A stretch of DNA of 64,000 nt from Mycolicibacterium celeriflavum (GTDB lineage Bacteria > Actinomycetota > Actinomycetes > Mycobacteriales > Mycobacteriaceae): the NCBI RefSeq assembly GCF_010731795.1, contig NZ_AP022591.1, positions 3,410,001 through 3,474,000 on the forward strand, in the 5' to 3' direction. A program made the translations under genes and the position numbers. The notes beneath the pieces are model-generated. The model was not told where the DNA came from. It saw only the letters and a program-made list of their open reading frames with translations, and ran no database searches. Shown here one piece after another: positions 20,013 to 28,185 of the stretch (within the stretch, counting starts at the first letter, position 1; the number at the start of each line of letters is the position of its first letter).

Positions 20013-20503
20013 CCGGCCGCGACGTCCAGCGCGCGAAGGTCTACGCCGCCGAGGAGTTCGTCCGGACGCTGTTCGACCGGGCGGCCGAGCACGGCAACCG
20101 CGTCGTGGAGTTCTTCGGCACCTCGCTCACGCTGCCGCCGGAGGCGCGCTTCGCGTCGGTGCAATCGGCGCAGCGCTACGTCGACGACGTGCTGTCGTTG
20201 GCAACGGTGCGGCGACGGTGGCCGCACGTGGCGCCGCTGGCCGTGCGCGCCAGACGTGGAGCGACCGCCGCGCACTACGAGGCCGGCGACGACGGGGCCG
20301 TCATCGCGGTGCCCGAAGCCGGCACCCGCTGGGCTCTGCGCGAGTTGGTGGTTCTCCACGAGATCGCACATCACCTCTGTACGGATCCGCCGCCGCACGG
20401 GCCCGAATTCGTCGCGACTTTCTGCGACCTCGCCGACGCGGTGATGGGACCCGAGGCTGCCCACGTGTTGCGCGTGGTGTACGCGAAAGAGGGTGTCCGC
20501 TAA
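20009..20503 (+). CDS. Zinc metallohydrolase of the TIGR04338 type (Rv0185 type)
   Basis: 164 residues from GTG 20009. The zinc site is LHEIAHH (His117, Glu118, His121) with a probable third ligand His130 in HGPEF, the arrangement of small SprT/gluzincin-like hydrolases. Cytosolic, no signal peptide. Coupled to the DUF2786 gene by a four-base overlap. Its stop codon overlaps the stop of espL on the other strand by four bases, which marks the junction of two blocks that are far apart in M. tuberculosis. Confidence 0.8.
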   Translation: MTGRDVQRAKVYAAEEFVRTLFDRAAEHGNRVVEFFGTSLTLPPEARFASVQSAQRYVDDVLSLATVRRRWPHVAPLAVRARRGATAAHYEAGDDGAVIAVPEAGTRWALRELVVLHEIAHHLCTDPPPHGPEFVATFCDLADAVMGPEAAHVLRVVYAKEGVR

Positions 20504-20841
20504 CGGTTTTCGCCTGGCCGAGCGTCGGTGATCTCGGCGACGGCGGCATCGATGCGCTCGCGGTCCGCCTCCATCGAGGCGCTGGCGACGGCGTTGGCGT
20601 TCTGTAGCGCCTCGTTGAGACGCTGCTGCACGGTTTCGACCCCGAGGCGCAGCAGCCCATCCTCGATGAACGCGCCCGTCAGGTGGTGGTGACCGTTCAA
20701 CGTCACCTCGACGGTCTCCGTTTCGTCTGTGGCCGTGAAGGTTTGAGTGCTCATCCGGTGCAGCTGATCGTCCATGATCGACTGCAGCCGCTGCGCTTGC
20801 TGCAGCACGGCGGCGACTTCGGGATGCATCTCGTCGCTCAC
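20500..20841 (-). CDS. espL: EspL, ESX-1 secretion-associated YbaB/EbfC-like protein
   Basis: 113 residues from GTG 20841, overlapping the espB stop (GTGA). The sequence ATDEAETVEVT-like strand of EspL is present here as TDETETVEVTLNGHHHLTG, followed by IEDGLL and a helical end, the YbaB/EbfC fold. M. tuberculosis EspL (Rv3880c, 115 residues) also follows espB directly. EspL stabilises ESX-1 substrates in M. tuberculosis; the same role is inferred. Confidence 0.9.
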   Translation of the reverse strand: MSDEMHPEVAAVLQQAQRLQSIMDDQLHRMSTQTFTATDETETVEVTLNGHHHLTGAFIEDGLLRLGVETVQQRLNEALQNANAVASASMEADRERIDAAVAEITDARPGENR

Positions 20842-22364
20842 GTGGCGTCCTTGCCCCCGCCGCCGTCGCCGACATCCCTGCGCCGGCGGTTACCGATGAC
20901 GGCCTCGGTCCAGGGCCGGTCCTCGGTGTACAGATCCTCGTCGGGAACCAACCGGGGATCGCGCCGCTTCTCCGTGCCCTGTTGCGCGCCCGCACCGTGG
21001 CCCATCGGCGCCATGCCGCCGCCCATGACCCCGGCCGTGCGGTCGGCCGACGGGCCCGCTGCAGCGCCGGCCGCGGCCGGCGTGGTCGGCGCGGGCGCCA
21101 CCGTCTCGGCCGTCACCGGCGCCGACATCGGTGTCGCAGGCATGTCGCCACCGCCACCGCCCCCAGCGCCACCACCGGACCCTCTGCCGCCGGAGGCCGC
21201 AGCGGGGCGCAGGCTCGGATCGATGGGCAGTTTCGGAGTCGACGGCGCACCGCCCGGCAGGCCGCTCGGCGTGCCTGCGGTGGCACCACTACCTCCGGCC
21301 GGGGCGCCGCCGGATGGCGCGGCTCCACCCGCGGGCGTACCGGCGCCTGAGCGCGACCCGGGTTCGGCTCGTGCCGCGGTCGTTTGCGACTGACCCGGAG
21401 GCGTCCGCGAGGCCATTGCCGTGGGATCACCGCCGGGCTGCCCGCCGCCACCGCCCCCGCTAGCTGTGGCCGCGCTGTCGACGTCCCCGCGCGACGGCAT
21501 GGCCGGGCGGACGGGTGAGAACGTCGCATCGCTGGCGTACTGCCTGCGGACTTCGTCGGAGCGCTGCTGCAGCTCCTGCATCCGCTTCTGGACCTTCGCC
21601 ATCTCGGCCTGCGTCGCGACGGAGTTGTCGGCGGTCATCTGCGCGGCCAGCTGTCGCAGCTGCGTTTCCAGCGCGACGTACTCGCTGTGGATGCCCGCGT
21701 GCTCACTCTTCGCCTTGTCATGCGCCTCGAGGACTTTGGCGGCCGATTCGGCCAGCTCCCGCCATCCTTCGGCGAGCTGCTCCAGCCAGCCGTCGAACTC
21801 CGCCATCCGGGCGTAGGCCGCATCGGCGGCCTCGCCCTCCCAGTCACCGGCGGCGGGACGCGGCGCGTTGCCCCTGACCCGGGTGGCCGCCACGCTCCAC
21901 TGCATCAGCGCCGTTTTCAGCGAGGCGCCGTTGTCCCCGGCGATCAGGTCGGCCTGCGTCTTGTGCACATCGCTGTAGCCGCCGGCGTCGAGGATCTGCG
22001 GAGCTCCGACGGGTGTCGGGAGGTCGGGCGGCGGGGTCGACGGAGCGGGCACCGGGATCGCCTGCACCGCAGCCCGGCGCTCTGGGTCCTCGATCACCCT
22101 GCCGTAGGTCTCGTCGACCTCGGTGTAGGCGTCGGCGGCTATCTGCAGCATCTCGGCGATGCGCTGGTTCTCCGTCTCGGCCCACCGCTGGAAGCCCAGC
22201 AGGGACTGCGCATTGTCGTTGAGGTTGGCGACCGCGGCGGCCGAGGAGGGCAGCGCGTCGGGCGGCACCACCGCTTCGGCGGCGGGGTTGTGCCAGTTCC
22301 GACCCTTCATCTCAGCGGACTGCCTGGTGAGTTCCACCGGGTCGACGCGCTGTATGTCGCCCAT
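20838..22364 (-). CDS. espB: EspB, ESX-1 secreted substrate with PE-PPE-like fold
   Basis: 508 residues; start ATG 22364 preceded by GGAGGG. The N-terminal 290 residues are helical with the two export marks of the family: AYTEVDE (YxxxD) and DWEGEAA (WxG variant), as in M. tuberculosis EspB (AYGEVDE and NWEGDAA). A Gly/Pro/Ala/Ser-rich linker (about 295-470) is longer than in M. tuberculosis (460 residues total). The C-terminus LYTEDRPWTEAVIGNRRRRD is almost the same as that of M. tuberculosis EspB (LYTEDRAWTEAVIGNRRRQD), which makes the identification safe. EspB is exported by ESX-1, cleaved near its C-terminus by MycP1 and forms heptameric rings. Confidence 0.93.
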   Translation of the reverse strand: MGDIQRVDPVELTRQSAEMKGRNWHNPAAEAVVPPDALPSSAAAVANLNDNAQSLLGFQRWAETENQRIAEMLQIAADAYTEVDETYGRVIEDPERRAAVQAIPVPAPSTPPPDLPTPVGAPQILDAGGYSDVHKTQADLIAGDNGASLKTALMQWSVAATRVRGNAPRPAAGDWEGEAADAAYARMAEFDGWLEQLAEGWRELAESAAKVLEAHDKAKSEHAGIHSEYVALETQLRQLAAQMTADNSVATQAEMAKVQKRMQELQQRSDEVRRQYASDATFSPVRPAMPSRGDVDSAATASGGGGGGQPGGDPTAMASRTPPGQSQTTAARAEPGSRSGAGTPAGGAAPSGGAPAGGSGATAGTPSGLPGGAPSTPKLPIDPSLRPAAASGGRGSGGGAGGGGGGDMPATPMSAPVTAETVAPAPTTPAAAGAAAGPSADRTAGVMGGGMAPMGHGAGAQQGTEKRRDPRLVPDEDLYTEDRPWTEAVIGNRRRRDVGDGGGGKDAT

Positions 22365-22391
22365 GGCTATCCCTCCGTCCGCATGTCGGTC

Positions 22392-23789
22392 TCAGCCCTC
22401 GAGGACCATCTGGTAGCGGCTTTCCTCCCGCGGGTTGATCAGCCGGATCGGGAGCTGGCGGTGACGCGGAGTGTCGATGAAGTTGTTGCGCAAGATAACT
22501 CGGCCGACACCCGGATGTGGACCCAGGTACGTCGTCGCATTGGGCCAGGCGACCTTGGCCTCTTCACCGACCCGCGCGTTGACGAACCCGGCGAACTCGC
22601 TGAACTGCGGCAGCAGAGTGATGACGGCGCCCGCCGCCGCCGAGCGCACGATGAACTGGGTGAACAGTCGCGCATCGCCGAGGTTGATGCTCACGTCGAC
22701 GTCGTCGAACGGCATGTAGACCGGGTAGCGGTCCGCGGTCTCGCCGACCAGCACACCGGCCGATCCGATGGGGAGTTCGTAGTGGCGGTCGTTGACCGGG
22801 CTGATGCCGTACAGAGCCGCCCGCTGACCGCCGAACAGGCACGAAAAGCCGCGCGGCGTCGCGGGATTGGCCAACGTCGTCAGCAGCACCGTCGAGGTGG
22901 GAGCTTCCCCGGGCCGGATCCGGACCCTGGTGATCGTGTGGTCTGCACGCGCCGACCACCACACATCTGGACCACCGGGCGCGCTGTAGGCGGCGGTGAA
23001 CGTGCTGCGGCCCTTGATCGCCGACCACATCTCACGCTCGAAGCTGATCTCGGTTGCCCGGTCGAGGTCGTCGAAGCTGCGCGCCGGGCGCGCGTCGATT
23101 CCGTTGCCGGCCAGCTGATCCGCGATCCGTGTCGCGGAGGCCACCAGGTAGCGGGCCAGCCCGGCGACGCCGGACTCACGACGCTGCGACGACTTGCGGG
23201 TGGTCTCCGGGTCGGCCCGCAACACGATCCACGTCCGCCGATTGGCGGGTGCCGGATAGGGGCCGACGACCTGCTCGTACAGCGAAACCAGCGTCGCCGG
23301 AGCGGTTTTGCCGACCCGGTAGCCAGAGGACACCACGTCGGCTTCGAGATCCGGACAGTGCGCCGCGACGAGTTGCTCGACGAGTCGGGTGTTGAGGACG
23401 TCGTCGGTGAACGCCTCCCCGTTGACGATCACCGTCGGGGTGAACGCCCGCGGCACCAACTCGATGGCCGACACCAGGTACTCGTCCTGCCACCGCACCG
23501 CGACGTGGTCGCCCGGCATCACCGTGGCGCCCACGGCGGGCTCCGACGGCCGCGCCGGCACGTTGCGATGCCGCCGGCGCCAGGCGAACACCGCCGCGAC
23601 CCATCCGGTGACCCGTCGACCGCGGATGGTCACCACGGAACCGAGCGCGATCAGCACCGCGAGCGTGATCCCGAGCCAGAGCAGGTCCAGGCTGGCGAAC
23701 AACAGAACGCCGGCCGGGATCAACGCCGCCGCCCAGATCGCGTGGCCGGTCGTGAACCGCAGCCCGAAGATGCGGAGGATCTTGGTCAT
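22392..23789 (-). CDS. eccE1: EccE1, ESX-1 type VII secretion membrane component
   Basis: 465 residues from ATG 23789, which overlaps the mycP1 stop (ATGA); a longer frame to 23963 runs inside mycP1 and is not real. Two membrane helices lie at about 14-60. The cytosolic/periplasmic part shares long stretches with M. tuberculosis EccE1, for example NRRTWIVLRADPETTRKS, GGPDVWWSARADHTITRVR and SAGVLVGET. EccE flanks the EccBCD core of the secretion machine on the membrane. None of eccB1, eccCa1/b1 or eccD1 is in the window, so this subunit depends on genes elsewhere. Confidence 0.93.
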   Translation of the reverse strand: MTKILRIFGLRFTTGHAIWAAALIPAGVLLFASLDLLWLGITLAVLIALGSVVTIRGRRVTGWVAAVFAWRRRHRNVPARPSEPAVGATVMPGDHVAVRWQDEYLVSAIELVPRAFTPTVIVNGEAFTDDVLNTRLVEQLVAAHCPDLEADVVSSGYRVGKTAPATLVSLYEQVVGPYPAPANRRTWIVLRADPETTRKSSQRRESGVAGLARYLVASATRIADQLAGNGIDARPARSFDDLDRATEISFEREMWSAIKGRSTFTAAYSAPGGPDVWWSARADHTITRVRIRPGEAPTSTVLLTTLANPATPRGFSCLFGGQRAALYGISPVNDRHYELPIGSAGVLVGETADRYPVYMPFDDVDVSINLGDARLFTQFIVRSAAAGAVITLLPQFSEFAGFVNARVGEEAKVAWPNATTYLGPHPGVGRVILRNNFIDTPRHRQLPIRLINPREESRYQMVLEG

Positions 23790-25144
23790 CGGCGCCTCAG
23801 TGCGCGACGAGCCAGCGCGCCGAGTCCCAGGACCGCCGCGAGCACCGCACCCGCGACGACGACCGCGGTGATCGGGCCGCGATCCGGCGGAGGGATGTAC
23901 ACCGGCGGCGGAATCTCCTTGACCTTGTACGGCGCCCGTTCCGGACCCGCGGGCACGTCCCACGTCAGTGCCGCGACGGGGTCGATGGCCCCGGCGCCGA
24001 CGTAGTTGTCGGCGCCCCCGCCCGGGTGGCGCGCCGTGGCGGTGATGCGGTTGATGATCTGGGCCGGCGTCAGTGTCGGAAAGCGTTGTTTGAGCAGCGC
24101 GGCCAATCCGGAGACGTACGCCGCCGCGAACGACGTCCCGCTGATCGGGATCGGGCCGTCCTGGCCGTGCAACGCGTTGACCGGGTTCCCGTCATAGCCG
24201 AGCGCGATCAAGTTCTCGGCCGGGGCGGCGGCGCCCACCCAGGGGCCGGACATCGAGAACGCGCTCGGCTGACCGGTCGGGCCGATGCCACCGACGGTCA
24301 GCACCAGCGGCGAATACCACGCTGGGCTGACGATCGTCTGCACCTGCTTCCAGCCGCGCGGATCCGCCGGCACCGCCGGATCCGGTGGCGGGTTCTGCGT
24401 GCAGTCCTGACCGGTGTTGCCCGCAGCGACGATGACGACCGCACCCTTGACGTTGACCGCATAGTTGATCGCGGCGCCAAGGCCGGTCTCGTTGATCGGG
24501 CGGGTCACCTTGTAGCACGCGGCTTCGCTGATATTGATGACCTGCGCGCCGAGGTTCGCCGCGTGCACCACCGCCCGGGCCAGGCTGCGCAGCGACCCGG
24601 CGGTCTGTGTGGTGTTCGGGTCATTGGGGTCCTGGCGCGAGCCGACCGGTTGGAACGCCTCGGAAGTCTGCCGCAGCGACAGCACACGGGCATCGGGTGC
24701 GACCCCGACGAACCCGTCGGTCGGTGCGGACCTTCCCGCGATGATCGACGCGGTCAGCGTGCCATGTGCGTCGCAGTCCGACATTCCGTTGCCTGCCTGG
24801 TCGACGAAGTCTCCGCCGGGTTCGGCAGGCACCCGCGGTGAGCCGACGACGCCGGTGTCGATCACCGCGACGGTGACGCCCGCACCGGTTGCGAACTTGC
24901 GTGCCTCCGACAGCCGCAGATAATCATTTGCCCAGGGTCGGTCGGCGAAATTCGAGTTGGGAAACGCCGTCGGCGCCGAGCAGACGCGACGCTGTTCCAT
25001 CGGTTGGTCGGGGCCGGTCTGGTCGGGTGGCACGGCCGCGGGATCGATCGCCGGCGGTTCGATCGCCGTGGCCGCCGGGGCGGTGAGCAAGGCCAGCAGC
25101 AGCGCCGCCAGCAGCGCGGTGACGCGCGCGAAGTTGCGCTGCAC
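23786..25144 (-). CDS. mycP1: Mycosin MycP1, ESX-1 subtilisin-like protease
   Basis: 452 residues from GTG 25144 with AGGAGGT ahead. Signal peptide (about 1-27), an N-terminal extension with a cysteine, then a subtilase domain with Asp96 (VAVIDTG), His127 (DAHGT), oxyanion Asn243 (AAGNTG) and Ser338 (GTSFAAAYVSG). A proline-rich linker and a C-terminal membrane helix (about 425-445) anchor it with the protease outside. MycP1 cleaves EspB and is needed for a stable ESX-1 complex. First gene of the mycP1-eccE1-espB-espL unit, the order of Rv3883c-Rv3880c. A short in-frame ORF ends three bases upstream. Confidence 0.95.
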   Translation of the reverse strand: MQRNFARVTALLAALLLALLTAPAATAIEPPAIDPAAVPPDQTGPDQPMEQRRVCSAPTAFPNSNFADRPWANDYLRLSEARKFATGAGVTVAVIDTGVVGSPRVPAEPGGDFVDQAGNGMSDCDAHGTLTASIIAGRSAPTDGFVGVAPDARVLSLRQTSEAFQPVGSRQDPNDPNTTQTAGSLRSLARAVVHAANLGAQVINISEAACYKVTRPINETGLGAAINYAVNVKGAVVIVAAGNTGQDCTQNPPPDPAVPADPRGWKQVQTIVSPAWYSPLVLTVGGIGPTGQPSAFSMSGPWVGAAAPAENLIALGYDGNPVNALHGQDGPIPISGTSFAAAYVSGLAALLKQRFPTLTPAQIINRITATARHPGGGADNYVGAGAIDPVAALTWDVPAGPERAPYKVKEIPPPVYIPPPDRGPITAVVVAGAVLAAVLGLGALARRALRRR

Positions 25145-25147
25145 GCG

Positions 25148-25240
25148 CTACGCACCTCCTTGCTGAAGCGCACGCAGCAAAGTCTGCGCCGCCGGGTAGG
25201 CGGGGCAAATCATCACGTCAAGCCGATCGGCCGATTGCAC
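25148..25240 (-). CDS. Possible leaderless upstream ORF of mycP1 (30 codons)
   Basis: GTG 25240 opens a 30-codon frame ending in TAG at 25148-25150. It is in the same frame as mycP1, and the ribosome binding site of mycP1 lies inside its last codons (QQGGA). The GTG is seven bases after a TAAGAT -10 element, the geometry of a leaderless mRNA. The peptide (MQSADRLDVM...LLRALQQGGA) has no recognisable domain. It may be a translated leader that couples to mycP1, or the trace of a longer N-terminus cut off by the TAG. Confidence 0.4.
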   Translation of the reverse strand: MQSADRLDVMICPAYPAAQTLLRALQQGGA

Positions 25241-25247
25241 GCAGCCA

Positions 25248-25275
25248 ATCTTAAGGGGCGGTCAGGGTGGGTCAT
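25248..25275 (-). promoter_or_regulatory. Candidate promoter of the mycP1-eccE1-espB-espL unit
   Basis: On the minus strand: ATGACC (-35-like, four of six bases), 16 bases, TAAGAT (-10). The start of the upstream ORF follows after seven bases. Confidence 0.4.
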
Positions 25276-25599
25276 TGCGCTATCTGTCCCCGGCGCCCGG
25301 CCGGCACCGGCGCCGACGCAACGTGTCGCCGCTTCGACCGTCGACCAGGTATGCCAGCCGACCGGCCACAGGGTTCGTCGGCCGAGGACACCCCGGGGTC
25401 GGCGACGCCCGCTCAGCGTCCGGACGTCGCCCTCAACGAGACAGCTGCTTTTCGCTGTCGACGCAGATTTCCACCATCCGGGTTGCGGAGCGACGTGGCT
25501 CGACGACGGTCCGGCGCATCACTTGCGCGCCCGGGCGCACGCGCAGGTACCGCGCTGTCGAGCAACTCCTCAGTCGCTTGCTGGAGCGCCCACACCTCG
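25276..25599. other. Intergenic stretch without recognised gene
   Basis: About 320 bases between the mycP1 promoter and the end of the DUF3224 gene. High GC, open frames exist on both strands but their products are Arg-rich and unlike any family I know. No repeat or RNA gene seen. Confidence 0.5.
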
Positions 25600-26001
25600 C
25601 TACGGAACGGCGGTGTCCAACCCGTCGACGTCGAGGGTGATCGCACCGGCCGGGTCGGCGCGGAACTTGCCGCTGCCGGCCACGTCGGCCAACCCGCCGG
25701 TGCCGGAGGCGATCCGCACGTCGGCACTGGCGACACCGTCGCTATAGGAGCCGTCGTGCAGCAACACGAGGCTGCCCGGATTGCCGCCGATGGTCCCCGT
25801 GATGTGCTCGATGCCGACGAACATCGCGCTCTTGTCCGGTGCATAGGCCAACAGCCACTTCGTCGTCGACGTGCCCTTGATGTCGCCGTCGTAGCGTTTG
25901 GCGACCAGCGCCTCGGTCAGCTTGGTGGCCTCGTCGCCGTCCTCGAACGGCGTCTCGTCCCAGCTGCCGATCTCGAAGGTTGCCTCGATATGTCTGCTCA
26001 T
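25600..26001 (-). CDS. DUF3224 domain protein
   Basis: 133 residues from ATG 26001 (MSRHIEATFEIGSW); the frame opens further upstream but the extra residues are not protein-like. It is a beta-rich DUF3224 protein with the family features GDIKGTSTTKWLLAY, GIEHITGTIGGNPGSLVLLHDG and the end AGSGKFRADPAGAITLDVD. The fold resembles allene oxide cyclase-like barrels; function unknown. It is divergent from the glycosyltransferase operon and shares that promoter region. Confidence 0.8.
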   Translation of the reverse strand: MSRHIEATFEIGSWDETPFEDGDEATKLTEALVAKRYDGDIKGTSTTKWLLAYAPDKSAMFVGIEHITGTIGGNPGSLVLLHDGSYSDGVASADVRIASGTGGLADVAGSGKFRADPAGAITLDVDGLDTAVP

Positions 26002-26094
26002 GGGGGGCGGATACCCGGTCGGCGGGCGGGGTGAACCGAGAGGCCGACAGGCGGGGCCGCAAGCCACTGTGATAGTCAAGGCATGGCGGCCGCG

Positions 26095-26140
26095 TTGCGT
26101 CCGATAGCAGGTCAAACTATAGTCTGGACACATGTCCAGA
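26095..26140 (+). promoter_or_regulatory. Promoter plus TetR-type operator of the glycosyltransferase operon
   Basis: TTGCGT (26095-26100), a 17-base spacer and TATAGT (26118-26123) form a near-consensus housekeeping promoter. The palindrome TCTGGACA-CA-TGTCCAGA (26123-26140) directly follows the -10 box and would cover the transcription start. The core GGACACATGTCC is repeated at the promoter of the TetR gene at 29.97 kb with the same spacing to the -10 box. Confidence 0.75.
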
Positions 26141-26224
26141 AGGTTCGGAGTTGTTGCGTGACACGATTCGTCCAGCTCACCGGGCCTGGATTTATCCGCT
26201 TCTGTGCATCGGCGTGAGTTGAAG

Positions 26225-27460
26225 ATGCGCATCGCCCTGTTGTCGTACCGGAGCAAGACCCACTGCGGTGGGCAAGGCGTGTACGTCCGCTACCTCAGTC
26301 GCGGTCTCGCCGACCTCGGCCACGATGTCGAGGTGTTCTCCGGCCAGCCCTATCCGGAAGACCTCGACCCCCGGGTCCGGCTGACCGAGGTGCCGAGCCT
26401 GGATCTGTACCGCGAACCCGATCCGTTCCGCGTTCCGTGGCCGACCGAGATCAAGACCTCCATCGACCTGCTCGAGCTGTTGACCACCTGGACGGCAGGC
26501 TTTCCGGAGCCGCGCACGTTCAGCCTGCGCGCCGCACGCGTGCTGGCCGAACGCCGCGACGAGTTCGACGTCGTGCACGACAACCAGTGCCTCGGCACCG
26601 GCTTGCGCAAGATCGCCGGCCTCGGGCTCCCGGTGGTGGCCACGGTGCATCACCCGATCACCCGCGACAAGGTCGTCGACGTCGCCGCCGCCAAGTGGTG
26701 GCGCAAGCCGCTGGTGCGGCGGTGGTACGGCTTCGCCGAGATGCAGAAGCAGGTCGCCTGTGAGATCCCCGAACTGCTCACGGTGTCGTCGACCTCGGCG
26801 GCCGACATCGCCGAGGACTTCGGTGTCGCGCCAAACCAGTTGCACGTCGTGCCGCTGGGCGTGGACACGGCGATGTTCAAACCGGCCGAACAGCGGGTGC
26901 GAAACCGCATCATCGCGATCGCCAGCGCCGATGTGCCGCTCAAAGGCGTCCGGCACCTACTGCACGCGGTCGCCCGGTTACGCGTCGAGCGCGACCTCGA
27001 ACTGCAACTGGTCGCCAAGCTCGAACCCAACGGCCCGACCGAGAAGCTCATCGCCGAACTCGGCATCTCCGACATCGTGCACAGCTCCAGCGGGCTGTCC
27101 GACAGGGAGCTGGCCGACCTGCTCGCCTCGGCCGAAGTAGCCTGCATCCCTTCGCTTTACGAAGGCTTCTCGCTGCCCGCGGTGGAGGCGATGGCCAGCG
27201 GTACGCCGATCGTCGCCAGCCGTGCCGGTGCGCTGCCCGAGGTGGTCGGCGCCGACGGCGAGTGCGCCCGGCTGGTGCGGCCCGCCGACGTCGACGAGCT
27301 GACCGCGGTGCTCGGCGACCTACTCGATTCTCCGCGCGAGCTGGCCCGCCTCGGCGCGAACGGACGCAAACGCGCGCTCGAGGTGTTCAGTTGGCAATCG
27401 GTTGCGGCGCAGACGGTTGCGGTGTACGAGCAGGCGCGGGAACGGGTCGGCGCGTGCTGA
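26225..27460 (+). CDS. GT4-family glycosyltransferase
   Basis: 411 residues when started at ATG 26225 (MRIALLSYRSKT); a GTG at 26204 would add seven residues. The N-terminal half is a Rossmann-like acceptor domain with GGQGVYVRYLSRGLADLGHDV. The C-terminal half has the retaining GT-B signature EGFSLPAVE (E-x7-E), followed by GTPIVAS and GALPEVVG. It should transfer a sugar from a nucleotide donor to an unknown acceptor on the cytosolic side. It overlaps the methyltransferase gene by seven bases and is the first gene of a three-gene operon. A short frame (26158-26217, 19 codons, with GGAG ahead) precedes it and could be a translated leader. I do not recognise a characterised orthologue. Confidence 0.85.
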   Translation: MRIALLSYRSKTHCGGQGVYVRYLSRGLADLGHDVEVFSGQPYPEDLDPRVRLTEVPSLDLYREPDPFRVPWPTEIKTSIDLLELLTTWTAGFPEPRTFSLRAARVLAERRDEFDVVHDNQCLGTGLRKIAGLGLPVVATVHHPITRDKVVDVAAAKWWRKPLVRRWYGFAEMQKQVACEIPELLTVSSTSAADIAEDFGVAPNQLHVVPLGVDTAMFKPAEQRVRNRIIAIASADVPLKGVRHLLHAVARLRVERDLELQLVAKLEPNGPTEKLIAELGISDIVHSSSGLSDRELADLLASAEVACIPSLYEGFSLPAVEAMASGTPIVASRAGALPEVVGADGECARLVRPADVDELTAVLGDLLDSPRELARLGANGRKRALEVFSWQSVAAQTVAVYEQARERVGAC

Positions 27461-28185
27461 CCGTGGACTTCGACCGGCTCGGTGTGGGTGCGGGCACGAA
27501 GGTGATCGACGTGGGCTGCGGCGCGGGCCGGCACAGCTTCGAGGCGTACCGGCGCGGCGCGGACGTCGTGGCCTTCGACCAGAACGCGACCGACCTCAAC
27601 GATGTCGACGAGATCCTGACCGCAATGCGGGAACAGGGCGAGGCGCCGCCGACGGCGAAGGCCGAGGCAGTCAAGGGCGACGCGCTCGATCTGCCTTACG
27701 CCGACGGCACTTTCGACTGCGTGATCGCCTCGGAGATCCTCGAACACGTGCCCGAGGACGAGTTGGTGATCGCCGAACTGGTCCGGGTGCTCAAGCCGGG
27801 CGGAACGCTGGCGATCACGGTGCCCCGGTGGCTCCCGGAGAAGGTCTGCTGGGTGCTCTCCGACGAGTACCACGCCAACGAGGGTGGACATGTGCGCATC
27901 TACCATGCCGACCGCTTACGCGACAAGGTGCTCGCCCACGGCCTGCGACTCGAGCACACCCACCACGCGCACGCCCTGCACGCCCCGTACTGGTGGCTGA
28001 AATGTGCAGTGGGAACAGAGAAGCCGGACCACCTCGCGGTGAAGGCGTACCACCGCATGCTGGTGTGGGACATGATGAGCCGTCCGTGGCTGACCAGGAC
28101 GGCCGAGTCACTGCTGAACCCACTGATCGGCAAGAGTGTCGCGTTGTACTTCGACAAACCGGCGGTCGTCGGTGCTGACACCTAA
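27454..28185 (+). CDS. Class I SAM-dependent methyltransferase
   Basis: 243 residues from GTG 27454, overlapping the glycosyltransferase end. Motif I is KVIDVGCGAGRHSFEA, the acidic end of the second strand is VAFDQN, and the later motifs are GDALDLPYADGTFD and VLKPGGTLAITVP. This is the Methyltransf_11 build that acts on small molecules or lipid-linked sugars. The C-terminal part (HALHAPYWWLKCAVG) is not typical of the best known methylases. Its end overlaps the next gene by 14 bases. It probably modifies the product of the neighbouring glycosyltransferase; substrate unknown. Confidence 0.85.
   Translation: MLTVDFDRLGVGAGTKVIDVGCGAGRHSFEAYRRGADVVAFDQNATDLNDVDEILTAMREQGEAPPTAKAEAVKGDALDLPYADGTFDCVIASEILEHVPEDELVIAELVRVLKPGGTLAITVPRWLPEKVCWVLSDEYHANEGGHVRIYHADRLRDKVLAHGLRLEHTHHAHALHAPYWWLKCAVGTEKPDHLAVKAYHRMLVWDMMSRPWLTRTAESLLNPLIGKSVALYFDKPAVVGADT

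Noticed and set aside
23790..23963. N-terminal extension of eccE1
   Set aside because: Lies within mycP1; the family start at ATG 23789 overlaps the mycP1 stop as in other mycobacteria.
21687..24005. 772-codon plus-strand frame opposite espB and eccE1
   Set aside because: Covers two well-supported genes on the other strand and has no domain.
25267..26034. 255-codon plus-strand frame upstream of the glycosyltransferase
   Set aside because: Antisense to the DUF3224 gene in its second half, and the first half is Arg/Pro-rich without similarity to any family I know.
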